From the NCBI GenBank assembly GCA_021771715.1, contig JAETOO010000025.1, forward strand, positions 1-45,810: a DNA stretch of 45,810 bases, in the 5' to 3' direction. The notes beneath the pieces were generated by a model. The model did not search any database and was not told the origin of the DNA. It saw only the letters and a list, made by a program, of their open reading frames with translations. The first letter of the stretch is position 1. Every line of letters starts with the position of its first letter. This document shows, piece after piece, positions 7,062-15,814 of the stretch. Source of the stretch: Oscillospiraceae bacterium. Lineage in GTDB: Bacteria; Bacillota; Clostridia; Lachnospirales; Lachnospiraceae. The position numbers were made by a program, and so were the translations under genes.

Positions 7062-8486
7062 ATGAAAAAACAACCCTTTGACTGGAACTATTTTCTCCGG
7101 CACATCGCGATCATCGCTGTGCCCGTTGCACTGCAGAATCTGCTGACCACCACCGGCAGCATGGTCGACACCATGATGCTGGCCTCACTCGGGGAAAAGA
7201 CGGTCGGCGCCGTCGGACTGTGCGCACAGTTTTCCAGCCTGATGTTTGCCGGCTACTGGGGCTTCATCGGCGGAGGCATGCTGTTCTTCTCACAGTACTG
7301 GGGTGCAGGCGACCACGACGGCATCCGCCGCTCGTACGGGCTCACGCTCACCTTCATGATGACGGTAGGCGTCGTCTTCGCCCTGCTCGCCCTGCTGAAC
7401 CCCTCCTTCGTCATGAACGTCTACACGGACAAGACAGAGATTCAGCAGATCGGCATCACCTACCTGCGGATCGTCGGCTTCGCCTACCCGCTGCAGGTGC
7501 TCGCGATGGCGATGAGTGCTCTGCTGCGCTCCATCGAGCAGGTCAAGATTCCGCTCTACGGCGGCATGGCCTCCGTGGCCGCAAACTGCTTCTTCAATTA
7601 CCTGCTGATCTTCGGAAAGTTCGGCCTTCCTAAAATGGGCGCGGCCGGGGCTGCACTCGGCACCGTCCTCGCAGGCGTCGTGAACCTGCTGATCCTTCTC
7701 TTCTTCATTATAAAGAAACGGATCCCATACGTGCTCGAGATCACCAAACATTTCCGTTGGAACCGCGCCTTTGTCCGCCAGTACCTGCAGAAATGCTTTC
7801 CGATCCTCTGCAACGAGGTCCTGATCGGCGTCGGAAACATGATGATCAACATCGTGCTCGGCCATCAGAGCGAGCAGGCGATCGCTGCAGTGGCCGTTTT
7901 CCGTACCCTGGAGGGTCTGGTCATCGCGTTCTTCAGCGGCTTCTCGAATGCCGCCTCCGTCCTCGTCGGCAAGGAGGTCGGCGCGGGCAACCACGAGACT
8001 GCCTACCAGCGGGCGTGGAGGCTGATCTATCTGTGCAGCGGACTCATCGGGCTCGCCTGCCTCGCCATCATCGGCATACACAACCCGCTCCTCCACGCGA
8101 TGGGACTCTCCGGCGAGTCGTACCGAATCGGCACCGGCATGCTGGTGATCTACAGCGTGGCCGCCCTGATCCGCATGGGCAACTGGGCGCAGAACGACAC
8201 CTACCGCTCCGCCGGGGACGCGGCCTTCGGCTCCATCCTGGAGATTACCTTCATGTTCCTGATGGTCCTTCCGTGCGTGTACTCGGCCAACTACCTGTTC
8301 CACGCGCCGTTTCTCCTGGTCTTCGCCCTGTGCTACTGCGATGAACCGATCCGCTACATCCTCATGCAGCGTCACATGTACTCCGCAAAGTGGATCCGCC
8401 CCGTGTCGGATGCGGGCCTCGCGACGATCGAGGAGTTCCGCCGGGCGCATCACATCCGGCCCTCCGCGCGCAGGGCAAGGTCATAA
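7062..8486 (+). CDS. MATE-family efflux transporter
   Basis: 474 residues with about 12 membrane segments in two similar halves, the MATE (MatE/DinF/NorM) layout. Typical are VALQNLLTTTGSMVDTMMLA near the N-terminus and the equivalent stretch FPILCNEVLIGVGNMMINI near residue 245. MATE proteins export cationic drugs or metabolites using Na+ or H+ gradients; the substrate is not predictable. The ATG at 7062 is used; a TTG at 7053 is in frame, and both sit awkwardly relative to GAGGA at 7045-7049. It is a plus-strand gene alone, facing the AbiE operon. Confidence 0.9.
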   Translation: MKKQPFDWNYFLRHIAIIAVPVALQNLLTTTGSMVDTMMLASLGEKTVGAVGLCAQFSSLMFAGYWGFIGGGMLFFSQYWGAGDHDGIRRSYGLTLTFMMTVGVVFALLALLNPSFVMNVYTDKTEIQQIGITYLRIVGFAYPLQVLAMAMSALLRSIEQVKIPLYGGMASVAANCFFNYLLIFGKFGLPKMGAAGAALGTVLAGVVNLLILLFFIIKKRIPYVLEITKHFRWNRAFVRQYLQKCFPILCNEVLIGVGNMMINIVLGHQSEQAIAAVAVFRTLEGLVIAFFSGFSNAASVLVGKEVGAGNHETAYQRAWRLIYLCSGLIGLACLAIIGIHNPLLHAMGLSGESYRIGTGMLVIYSVAALIRMGNWAQNDTYRSAGDAAFGSILEITFMFLMVLPCVYSANYLFHAPFLLVFALCYCDEPIRYILMQRHMYSAKWIRPVSDAGLATIEEFRRAHHIRPSARRARS

Positions 8487-8539
8487 ATCGTTCGCGTACA
8501 AAGGAATTCCGGCAGACAGATGGACACTGGCTCAATCTC

Positions 8540-8580
8540 AAAAAAACAGCTTCCGGCGGAGTATCAGATCCGCCGGAAGC
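8540..8580 (-). terminator. Intrinsic terminator of the AbiE operon
   Basis: A perfect 12-bp stem (8549-8560 with 8569-8580, 8-nt loop). On the minus strand it is followed by TGTTTTTT, so it ends the abiE transcript. On the plus strand there is no U-tract, although the hairpin could still protect the MATE mRNA end. Confidence 0.85.
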
Positions 8581-8682
8581 CGTTCCACATACGATTCGTC
8601 CTGTTTTCCGATTCCTTCACATGAATGCAGAGGGCAATGCCGGGCGGATAATAAGAGATGTGTAAGTAGTAAGTTCGGCTGG

Positions 8683-9684
8683 CTAGTAAAACGTATTGAT
8701 TTCTTTTTCCAGCTTCCGAACCGCATCAATGACTGCACTAAACATGGGGACATTACCATAGAGCATATCTTTCATTGACATGTAATCCGCCTCCAACGCC
8801 GCGAAGCGGTATTCAGGTGGAATGAGCTTCAAGGTGCCCGGCACAGCCTCCGGGTACTTTGCCCATGCCCTCGGATAAAACTTCATTTTGAAGTCCACGA
8901 CCTTCTTCAGCAGATCGAGTCTGGAAAATGCAGCTTCTTTTACAGGAGTCACAGCCATACGGTAGAGATCATAATAATGTCTCGAATACCGCTGGGGCAT
9001 TTCCAAATGCTCCGGCCTGTTGGCCTCATGGTGCAGGATTGTAGCTTTCTCCCAAAAGGTACGTTCCGGCGCCACGGTCAAGATACTTGTACTTTTCTGT
9101 CCGAAAACATCCGGGTAATACTCTGCTGCATACGGAACAATTTCAGCCGTCGTTGCCGGCGTCCATGCTGCCAAAGCGCCAATCTCCAAACGGATCACCT
9201 GTAAAGTGCCTGCATTGCTGAATAATTTCGGGTAGGAAAAAATGATCGTCTGCTTTTCTTCACTATCCATGTGAATATCTGCATTACAGCCAAGTTCCTG
9301 AGATAACCCCTCTTTAATTGCCGGGCAGAAAGTTTCCGCTAAAAATACCTCTGCCCGCACATTGGCCTCCTTATTGAAAGCATCCTGTTTCGTGTTAGAG
9401 CGTTTCTCCCAGGGTTCATCTTTGCCATATCCCAATATCCGCCAGTCCAGGATCAGGTCAATATCTTCGGAGAAACGGCTGATTAGATTAAATGCTTTTG
9501 ATAAACTGGTCCCTCCCTTGAATGTAATCGCATCTTTCCAGAGCGAGCGGTGGAACAGATAATCCAGTGTAAAGCACACCCAAAAATCTTTTTCCACAAT
9601 CGCATCATTCAGCCCCATTTTATCTGCTGTGTTTCTAAACAGACTCCGCTTATCATTATCTGAGAACGTTGCAACCCGTATCAT
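8683..9684 (-). CDS. abiEii: AbiEii-type nucleotidyltransferase toxin
   Basis: 333 residues of the AbiEii/DUF1814 family, the toxin of type IV toxin-antitoxin and abortive-infection systems. The nucleotidyltransferase core is visible near residues 55-80: FKGGTSLSKAF followed by SEDIDLIL, with the two catalytic acidic residues. Family members act as GTP-binding or tRNA-modifying nucleotidyltransferases that stop growth when phage infection disturbs the balance. Its ATG overlaps the antitoxin stop (ATGA, 9681-9684), so expression is translationally coupled. The key motifs look intact. Confidence 0.93.
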   Translation of the reverse strand: MIRVATFSDNDKRSLFRNTADKMGLNDAIVEKDFWVCFTLDYLFHRSLWKDAITFKGGTSLSKAFNLISRFSEDIDLILDWRILGYGKDEPWEKRSNTKQDAFNKEANVRAEVFLAETFCPAIKEGLSQELGCNADIHMDSEEKQTIIFSYPKLFSNAGTLQVIRLEIGALAAWTPATTAEIVPYAAEYYPDVFGQKSTSILTVAPERTFWEKATILHHEANRPEHLEMPQRYSRHYYDLYRMAVTPVKEAAFSRLDLLKKVVDFKMKFYPRAWAKYPEAVPGTLKLIPPEYRFAALEADYMSMKDMLYGNVPMFSAVIDAVRKLEKEINTFY

Positions 9685-10295
9685 TTCTGTACCTCCCCGG
9701 CAATCTGCCGTATCCTATTATAGACCCAATCTGTGGATTCCGCTGCCTCCTTTAACATAGCCGCCTTGTCTTCTTCGCTTAACCTGGACTGCAACGCCTG
9801 GATTGTTTTAGAAGTCACATTCGTTTTACCCAGCGTTTTCAGCGCCTGAATGACAAGTATCGTCATATAGGAAAGGCCGGTGATCTCCTTATTTGTCCTA
9901 TGCTTAAATTCCAGCCTTGTAGAGTTCCATTCGTACGTCTTATATGGGCCATCACTGATGTAGGACCACACCGCCGTTACCTGTGTAGATAAGCCTAGCA
10001 GATTCAGCGCTGTATTTCCACACGGGGCAATCGTCCAGTGATAACTCCGGGCCAGCGCTTTTGCTACGGCTTCCGGATCTGCCGCAACATATTCTTTTAG
10101 CATCACACTGTATTCCGGTTTTTCATAAACGCCCTTCAAAATCCGGCGCACCACCCCTGCCTGCGTAAGGCGGTTTAGGTTCCTCCTTATGGTTTCCGTA
10201 TCTGCAATATCTGCAAAATCAGAACTGACGAATACGGTTCCTTCTGCCGCATTGCTAATCCGTTCCTGAATCTGTCTGGAATATCCGTTTGCCAC
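9681..10295 (-). CDS. abiEi: AbiEi/DUF6088-family antitoxin
   Basis: 204 residues with an N-terminal winged helix (TETIRRNLNRLTQAGVVRRI, about 32-51), then KGVYEKPEYS, and a C-terminal antitoxin domain. Proteins of this type neutralise AbiEii without direct contact and repress their own operon. The start is a GTG at 10295 with AAGGGGGT about 8 nt upstream. A strong promoter with an embedded palindrome lies just upstream. AbiE pairs are commonly carried as mobile defence or maintenance modules; here they sit between a MATE gene and a DUF6472 gene. Confidence 0.88.
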   Translation of the reverse strand: MANGYSRQIQERISNAAEGTVFVSSDFADIADTETIRRNLNRLTQAGVVRRILKGVYEKPEYSVMLKEYVAADPEAVAKALARSYHWTIAPCGNTALNLLGLSTQVTAVWSYISDGPYKTYEWNSTRLEFKHRTNKEITGLSYMTILVIQALKTLGKTNVTSKTIQALQSRLSEEDKAAMLKEAAESTDWVYNRIRQIAGEVQK

Positions 10296-10312
10296 TCTGC
10301 GTACCCCCTTTT

Positions 10313-10350
10313 GTCCCGAATATTATATATTATTCGGGACATTTTTTCAA
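10313..10350 (-). promoter_or_regulatory. abiE promoter with overlapping palindromic operator
   Basis: On the minus strand TTGAAA (10345-10350), a 17-bp spacer and a perfect TATAAT (10322-10327). A perfect 10-bp inverted repeat, GTCCCGAATA (10313-10322) and TATTCGGGAC (10331-10340) around 8 bp, covers the -10 box and part of the spacer. This is the expected place for AbiEi autorepression. Confidence 0.85.
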
Positions 10351-10469
10351 TAGACTTCGCAAGTCTTATTTGTAGTATTCTACACAGGAAAGTTTTGATA
10401 CCGGATCTGTCCCTCTCCAGGGAGCATAATCGGGCACTGTTTTGTTGCGCCTTTTTTATAAAAATAGGT

Positions 10470-10512
10470 ATGAAAAAAGGGCATCCACCTAACAAACGAT
10501 GAAGTGCCCTTT
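10470..10512 (-). terminator. Intrinsic terminator downstream of the DUF6472 gene
   Basis: On the minus strand AAAGGGCA (10505-10512) pairs with TGCCCTTT (10476-10483) across a 21-nt loop and runs into a T tract. It separates the DUF6472 transcript from the abiE promoter. The rest of 10351-10677 shows no gene. Confidence 0.65.
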
Positions 10513-10677
10513 GGCGTATACACTATTAAATTCTATGTACGAAGCAGTTTGTCGCTGTTATGCGGCTTTCTGCTGGTATCTCCTTGTTACATTTCCATCA
10601 TTGAATGGATGGATACACAGGAAATCACTCTGCCGCTCTCTTTCTCGAGATTTTCCCTCTCTTCAAGCGGTGCAATC

Positions 10678-10902
10678 TCACATCTGCCTGCGGACTACGA
10701 GATACTCGTCGCCGTTCCGGTAGTAGGGGCAGCCGTAGTGGCTGTCGGACATGACCCGCACGTACTCGTCCTCGTCCATATCAATGTCGCACACGTAGCT
10801 CTCGTAATCCTCGTCGTACGTAAAATACGTGCACGTATCACAGCTTCCCTGACTCCTCGCTTTCTGGTCTCTCGCTTTCTGGTCTCTCGCTTTCTGATTC
10901 AT
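10678..10902 (-). CDS. DUF6472-family small protein
   Basis: 74 residues. The core CDTCTYFTYDEDYESYVC then CPYYRNGDEYLVVRRQM matches the small DUF6472 family of Lachnospiraceae: four Cys likely to bind a metal, with an acidic middle. Function unknown. The first 18 residues are a basic repeat (QKARD units) encoded by a 15-bp tandem repeat that continues upstream of the ATG, so the N-terminus is probably a repeat-expansion artefact and the ancestral start may have been nearer the Cys core. GAGGGGCAGG precedes the ATG. It follows pfkB by 47 bp. Confidence 0.8.
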   Translation of the reverse strand: MNQKARDQKARDQKARSQGSCDTCTYFTYDEDYESYVCDIDMDEDEYVRVMSDSHYGCPYYRNGDEYLVVRRQM

Positions 10903-10926
10903 CGCTTCCTGCCCCTCGCTTTCTGA
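10855..10926. repeat. 15-bp tandem repeat across the DUF6472 start
   Basis: Five copies of CGCTT(T/C)CTG spaced 15, 15, 15 and 14 bp (starting 10858, 10873, 10888, 10903, 10917). Three copies encode the QKARD repeat; two lie upstream of the ATG in the pfkB-DUF6472 gap. Confidence 0.85.
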
Positions 10927-10949
10927 CCTGCCGTTTCTCCGTCTCTACG

Positions 10950-11873
10950 TTATACCGACTGCTCCCCGTCTTCCGATATTTCCGGGCACGATCCGTCCGA
11001 TTCCCTCCTGTATTTCGTCTCCATCCGGCCGACGACCGAGGCAGCGATACGGTTCGCAAAGCACATTGCCTCCCGGACTGTCATACCCTGCGCAAAGGCT
11101 GTGATCAGCCCGGCGATATGCGCGTCGCCTGCGCCCGAGGTGTTCACGACCTCCGTCTGCTGCGCAGGAACCTCCGTCAACCCCTCGCCGTCACAGCAGA
11201 AGCAGCCGTGCTCCCCGCGCGTCACAAACACGCGCTCCCCGGTCAGGCCGTGCAGGACGCGCGCCGCCTCCCTGGGCGTCGCGGCTTTGGTATACGCGCA
11301 CGCTTCCACGTCGTTCAGGTGCAGGATCGGATGGAGCTTCCACATCCGCTCCATATTCTCCGGCCCGATCACCGTGACCCGCGGTCCCGGCGCGAACCAA
11401 AGCTCCAGCTCCGGGTGCTCCTCCAGCCAGGAGAGGATCGCCTGGCCGCTCTCGCCCTCCATCGCGTAGCCTCCCACATACACCCGCGTATAGTCACGGC
11501 TGTCGATCCGGTCGAACCACGCCCTGCGGAAGCTGCACTCCACGCCCGGCAGCGTGATGTACGTCCGCTCTCCGCTCTCATCGAGCAGTCCGAAGCAATG
11601 TCCGTTGTCGCCGTCATCGACCTCGAGGACAATCTCAAAGCCCTCGCGCGCCAGTGCCTCCCGCGCCATCTGTCCGTAGCGGCCGTTCCCGACCGGCGCA
11701 AACAGCGCAAACGGCACGCCATACGCCTGGAGGACATAGCCGACATTCATCGCGCCTCCGCCCGCGTTGTAGATCTCCTCCGATGCCACAATATCCTGCC
11801 CCGGAGACGGAAACGGCCCGATCTTCAGACAGATATCAATAATGGCAGACCCGATTACCAACGTCTTACCCAT
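10950..11873 (-). CDS. PfkB/ribokinase-family sugar or nucleoside kinase
   Basis: 307 residues. PfkB signatures are the N-terminal GSAIIDICLKIGPFPSPGQD, the GGGAMNVGYVLQAYG stretch that binds sugar, and the C-terminal VNTSGAGDAHIAGL with the catalytic Asp. It phosphorylates a sugar, nucleoside or similar hydroxyl compound; the substrate is not clear. The ATG at 11873 is chosen because GGGAGG lies 6 nt upstream, inside the end of the preceding gene, with an 8-bp overlap. Pairing with an ADP-ribosylglycohydrolase suggests ribose or nucleoside salvage, by inference only. Confidence 0.88.
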   Translation of the reverse strand: MGKTLVIGSAIIDICLKIGPFPSPGQDIVASEEIYNAGGGAMNVGYVLQAYGVPFALFAPVGNGRYGQMAREALAREGFEIVLEVDDGDNGHCFGLLDESGERTYITLPGVECSFRRAWFDRIDSRDYTRVYVGGYAMEGESGQAILSWLEEHPELELWFAPGPRVTVIGPENMERMWKLHPILHLNDVEACAYTKAATPREAARVLHGLTGERVFVTRGEHGCFCCDGEGLTEVPAQQTEVVNTSGAGDAHIAGLITAFAQGMTVREAMCFANRIAASVVGRMETKYRRESDGSCPEISEDGEQSV

Positions 11874-12879
11874 GCAGTACCTCCCAGCCCTGCTCCAGCA
11901 GCCCGGCATATGCACACAAATCTACCTGATTTGCCTCATCCAACACCTGCACAAAATCCGGCCGAATCCCGGAATAGCCCGCCGCCGCACCGCAGATTGC
12001 GGTCGCCATCGCGCCGATCGTGTCCGTGTCCCCACCGAGATTTGCGCACAGCAGCGCACAGCGGTTCGGATCGTTCGCGTAGTAGGCAAGCAGCAGGGCC
12101 GCCGCTACGGATTCGCTTGTCGGCACACCTGCCCCGATGACCTCATAGACAAAATCAAGAAACGCTTCCTCGTCGTCTTCGTACCGCGCCGCATACTCCA
12201 TGCCGAGCTCGACCCTGCGGCGGATCGACGCGCTGAACGTCTCTGCGCCAAGTCCTCTCGCATACGGCTCCAGCCGGATTGCCGCTCTGACGGCTTGCCG
12301 CGCGTCCCCGCACTCCGCCGCCACCGACGCGGCCGCAGCCACCAGCGCCGCTCCCGCGAGCGTGATATCGCTGAAATGCGTCTCCTTCGTGATCTCCTTC
12401 ACATAATCTGCCAACCGCTCCAACTCGTCCGCCCCGAACAGACAGCCCACCGGCGCAATGCGCATCGCCGCGCCGTTCGAGAGCGCCGCCTTCGCCGCCT
12501 CCTCAGTGCTCTTTCCTTCCTTCACGAGCTGCAGCGTCAGCGCCGACGTCGGCCCCAGCATGTGATTGTCAAACGCATGGAGCTCCTCCGCCCATGCGAG
12601 CAACCGTCTGGCAAAGTGCCGCCCGTCCGGCACAAAGTTCGTCGCCGCAAGGCTGTCCAAAAGCACGAGTGCCTGACTTGTGTCATCCGTGAACTGCCCT
12701 CTGTGATAGTTGACCGCTACCTGATTCTCCTTTGGCCCCTCCAGCAGTCCGTCTATCCGTCCGAAGTACGCGCGCACCTTTCGCCTGCTCCACAGCTCCG
12801 AGGGCATCCCCATCGCATCCCCGAGCGCCTGCCCGTAGATGACGCCCTTCCACTTGTCCATTCTCTCTTCTTTCGTCAT
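11866..12879 (-). CDS. ADP-ribosylglycohydrolase family protein
   Basis: 337 residues. Metal-binding and catalytic motifs of the ADP-ribosylglycohydrolase (DraG/ARH) family are present: GQALGDAMGMPSE near the N-terminus, FTDDTSQAL (about residue 63), and GGDTDTIGAMATAI (about 283). Such enzymes remove ADP-ribose from proteins or hydrolyse related N-glycosides using two Mg2+ or Mn2+. The start at 12879 has AGGAGG 5 nt upstream; the in-frame ATG at 12906 has a poorer site. It overlaps the PfkB kinase by 8 bp, so the two are co-translated and the kinase may use the released sugar. Confidence 0.9.
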   Translation of the reverse strand: MTKEERMDKWKGVIYGQALGDAMGMPSELWSRRKVRAYFGRIDGLLEGPKENQVAVNYHRGQFTDDTSQALVLLDSLAATNFVPDGRHFARRLLAWAEELHAFDNHMLGPTSALTLQLVKEGKSTEEAAKAALSNGAAMRIAPVGCLFGADELERLADYVKEITKETHFSDITLAGAALVAAAASVAAECGDARQAVRAAIRLEPYARGLGAETFSASIRRRVELGMEYAARYEDDEEAFLDFVYEVIGAGVPTSESVAAALLLAYYANDPNRCALLCANLGGDTDTIGAMATAICGAAAGYSGIRPDFVQVLDEANQVDLCAYAGLLEQGWEVLHG

Positions 12880-13060
12880 ACTGTCCTCCTGTGCTGTCAT
12901 GTCCATCTCTTTCCCGCCTGCTTATCTGCATTCTTCAGTCCTTGCTGCTGGAATCTTCACCGCAGCCTCAGAATCCCCCGCACTTTTTCCTCTTATCTTT
13001 TCTTAGCTGTACTGGTGACTCTCCTTCCAAAGTGCCGCCGTGCAGCATCCAGTCATCGCC

Positions 13061-13140
13061 CGGCATCCCTGTCGCCGCAACGACATCCCCGTCACCGTAA
13101 CGACTCCCTGTCACTGCACCACATTCCCGTCCCCGTTCAA
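13061..13140. repeat. Degenerate 20-bp tandem repeat straddling the ldh stop
   Basis: Four units of about 20 bp of the form CATCCC(T/C)GTC(A/G)CCG. Two lie downstream of the stop codon (13111-13113) and two lie within the last codons of the dehydrogenase (GDGNVVQ). Copies one and two differ at only about three positions; the coding copies are more diverged. Confidence 0.6.
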
Positions 13141-14079
13141 AATGTGGCAGATCGAGTGCTCCACCATATCGGAGACTGCGTTCTCCGTGTAGAATGCCAT
13201 ATGCGGAAGCATGAGCACGTTCGGCATATCCTTCAGAATCGACATCTCCCTGTGTCCGATCACCTGATACTTGTAGTCCCCATAGAAAATGCCAAGCTCA
13301 TTCTCGATCACGTCGAGCGCCGCCGCACCCACCTTTCCGCTCTCGAGCGCCTCGATCAGCACGGGCGTGTCCATGATGCTGCCCCGCGCCGTGTTCACGA
13401 GGATCACGCCGTCCTTCATCTCCTTCAGGGTCTCGGCGTTCACCATATGGTAGCTGCTCTTTGTCGCCGGAGTGTGGAAGGTGATGACGTCGCAGCTTCG
13501 GAACAGCTCATCCAGCGTGCAGTACGTGGCATACTTCGCCGCCTCCGCGTTCTCATACGGATCGTGCGCCAGCAGCTTGCAGCCGAAGCCGGACAGATTG
13601 CGCAACACATGCGTGCCGATCTTTCCCGTGCCGACCACGCCGACCGTTAGTCCGCCGATCTCACGTCCGATATTTCCCGGCAGCGAGTAGTCCATGCCCT
13701 CCGCCCGCTTGATGATCGACTTCATGCGGCGCAGCGACATCAGGATCAGCATCACCGCATAGTCCGCAACGCTTCCGGTCGAGTACGTCACATTGCTGAC
13801 CTTCATCCCATACGTTTTGGCCGCCTCGAGATCCACATGGTCATACCCGATCGTGCGCGTCGAGATGTGGCGCACGCCGAGCTCGCTCCACGCGCGGATC
13901 AGATCTGCGGTGATCGGCGTCGTGAGCACACTCACTCCCTCGCAGCCCTCGGCAAGATGGGCATTCTCCACCGTCGGCGTCTCCCTGATCGGAAGAATCT
14001 CCACCTGATACTGCGCCCCGAATTTCTCAAAATACTGCTTCTCATCAAAATCTCTGAAACTGTACACCGCTATTTTCAT
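13111..14079 (-). CDS. D-isomer-specific 2-hydroxyacid dehydrogenase (D-lactate dehydrogenase-like)
   Basis: 322 residues. The NAD-binding Rossmann motif GVVGTGKIGTHV lies near residue 147, and the catalytic set is visible: Arg in NTARGSIMD, Glu in DVIENELG, and His in LPHMAFYTE. The STRTIGYDHVDL stretch is typical of the LdhA/VanH branch, so pyruvate to D-lactate is the most likely reaction, with other 2-keto acids possible. It follows rny after a strong terminator and probably has its own promoter in the 72-bp gap. Its last codons lie in a tandem repeat, so the extreme C-terminus may be strain-specific. Confidence 0.88.
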   Translation of the reverse strand: MKIAVYSFRDFDEKQYFEKFGAQYQVEILPIRETPTVENAHLAEGCEGVSVLTTPITADLIRAWSELGVRHISTRTIGYDHVDLEAAKTYGMKVSNVTYSTGSVADYAVMLILMSLRRMKSIIKRAEGMDYSLPGNIGREIGGLTVGVVGTGKIGTHVLRNLSGFGCKLLAHDPYENAEAAKYATYCTLDELFRSCDVITFHTPATKSSYHMVNAETLKEMKDGVILVNTARGSIMDTPVLIEALESGKVGAAALDVIENELGIFYGDYKYQVIGHREMSILKDMPNVLMLPHMAFYTENAVSDMVEHSICHILNGDGNVVQ

Positions 14080-14095
14080 ACTCTCTCTTCCTTTC

Positions 14096-14136
14096 TAAAA
14101 AAAAATCCTGCGGACTTCTCCAAGCCCACAGGATTC
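14096..14136 (-). terminator. Intrinsic terminator after rny
   Basis: On the minus strand an 11-bp stem based on AATCCTG (14129-14135) and CAGGATT (14104-14110) is followed by nine T. It lies 16 bp past the rny stop and before the dehydrogenase start. Confidence 0.88.
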
Positions 14137-14151
14137 TTCTTCTCTTCTTGC

Positions 14152-15708
14152 TCACTTCGCGTAGTCAACCGCTCTGCTCTCTCGGATGACGCTGATCTTG
14201 ATCTGGCCCGGATATTCCAGCTCCGCCTCAATCTGCTTCGCAATATCCCTTGCCAGAAGTACCATATCCGCATCATTTACCTGATCCGGAACTACCATTA
14301 CTCGAATCTCTCTACCCGCCTGAATAGCAAATGACTTGTCCACACCCTTGAATGTGTTCGTAATATCTTCCAACTGTTTTAATCTGTTTGTATATGTTTC
14401 GAGCGTCTCACGTCTCGCACCCGGCCGCGCAGCGGAGATCGTATCTGCCGCCTGCACGATGCATGCAATCAGTGATTCCGGCTCTACATCGCCATGATGC
14501 GCCTCAACCGCATTGACAACCACCGCAGACTCCTTGTACTTCCGGCAGAGATCTGCACCGATCTGAATGTGTGAGCCCTCAATCTCATGGTCAATGGATT
14601 TACCAATATCATGCAACAATCCGGCACGCTTGGCCACCCGCACGTCGACACCGATCTCCCCGGCCAGCAGCCCTGCGAGCTGCGCCACCTCGATCGAGTG
14701 CTTCAATGCATTCTGTCCATAGCTCGTACGGAACTTCATCCGTCCAAGCAAACGCACCAACTCCGGATGGATGCCGTGTACGCCGACCTCGAGCGTCGCC
14801 GCCTCGCCCTCCTCGCGGATGATTGTCTCTACTTCCTTCTGTGCTTTCTCCACCATCTCCTCGATCCTGGCCGGATGGATGCGGCCATCGACGATCAGCT
14901 TTTCGAGGGCGATTCGCGCGACCTCTCTTCTGATCGGATCAAATGCGGACAGGATCACGGCTTCCGGTGTGTCGTCAATAATCAGATCCACCCCGGTCAT
15001 CGTCTCAAGTGTCCGGATATTTCTCCCCTCCCGTCCGATGATTCTTCCTTTCATCTCATCGTTCGGAAGCTGTACGACGGAGATTGTGGTCTCCGCTACG
15101 TGGTCAGCGGCACATTTCTGGATCGCAGTAACCACGTACTCCTTTGCTTTTTTACCGGCTTCTTCTTTGGCCCTGCTCTCGAGCTCCTTGTAGAGCTTCG
15201 CAGTGTCAATTTTCACTTCATCTTCAACAGTTTTTAAAAGATATTCTTTTGCTTGTTCAGAGGTCAGTCCTGAGATTCTTTCAAGTTCCTGGAGTCTTTG
15301 GCCACGGAGCTTTTCCACTTCCGCGCTCTTTTTTCTTAACTCTTCTTCTTTTGCTGTGATCCCTGATTCTCTACGTTCCAGAGCATCCGCTTTCTTGTCC
15401 ACGCTCTCTTCCTTGGACAGTACTCGCTTCTCGTAGCGCTGCAGTTCTGTTCGGCGTTCTCTCGTCTCTCTTTCCAACTCATTTTTCGTCTTCAAAGATT
15501 CTTCCTTCGCTTCCAGAAGTGCCTCACGCTTCTTTGTCTCTGCAACCTTGAGTGCATCGTCGATAATCTGTCTCGCCTTTTCATCCGCACTGCCGAGCTT
15601 GGCCTCTTCGACCTTCTGGCGGTAGCTGATGGCAACGAGGCTCGTCACCGGTACTGCGATAACCAGGGTGATGATAACAGCAATGATGATCGTTACTGCA
15701 CCAGGCAC
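14152..15708 (-). CDS. rny: Ribonuclease Y
   Basis: 518 residues, the normal length. Order: an N-terminal membrane anchor (about 5-28), a long charged coiled coil (about 30-200), a KH RNA-binding domain with the GxxG loop in [15 protein letters not shown] (about 220), and an HD domain with LLHDIGK (about 365). RNase Y is the membrane-bound endonuclease that starts mRNA decay in Firmicutes. The start is a GTG at 15708 with AGGAGG 7 nt upstream; no ATG is better placed. The gene has its own promoter and terminator and is separated from recX by about 106 bp. Confidence 0.97.
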   Translation of the reverse strand: MPGAVTIIIAVIITLVIAVPVTSLVAISYRQKVEEAKLGSADEKARQIIDDALKVAETKKREALLEAKEESLKTKNELERETRERRTELQRYEKRVLSKEESVDKKADALERRESGITAKEEELRKKSAEVEKLRGQRLQELERISGLTSEQAKEYLLKTVEDEVKIDTAKLYKELESRAKEEAGKKAKEYVVTAIQKCAADHVAETTISVVQLPNDEMKGRIIGREGRNIRTLETMTGVDLIIDDTPEAVILSAFDPIRREVARIALEKLIVDGRIHPARIEEMVEKAQKEVETIIREEGEAATLEVGVHGIHPELVRLLGRMKFRTSYGQNALKHSIEVAQLAGLLAGEIGVDVRVAKRAGLLHDIGKSIDHEIEGSHIQIGADLCRKYKESAVVVNAVEAHHGDVEPESLIACIVQAADTISAARPGARRETLETYTNRLKQLEDITNTFKGVDKSFAIQAGREIRVMVVPDQVNDADMVLLARDIAKQIEAELEYPGQIKISVIRESRAVDYAK

Positions 15709-15755
15709 AGGAGCACCTCCTTATTAAGTTTTCATTGTCCGCAAACAACACTACA

Positions 15756-15784
15756 ATTTTATACTGTTTTCACAAATGTGTCAA
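15756..15784 (-). promoter_or_regulatory. rny promoter
   Basis: On the minus strand a perfect TTGACA (15779-15784), a 17-bp spacer and TAAAAT (15756-15761), about 48 bp before the GTG start of rny. Confidence 0.7.
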
Positions 15785-15814
15785 GTAAATGTGCTTCTGT
15801 TTTCAAGACTTTTG

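Noticed and set aside
11842-13650. 602-residue open frame on the plus strand
   Set aside because: It is antisense to the ADP-ribosylglycohydrolase and dehydrogenase genes, which have clear motifs and ribosome sites; its Arg/His/Pro-rich composition is typical of a GC-rich shadow frame.
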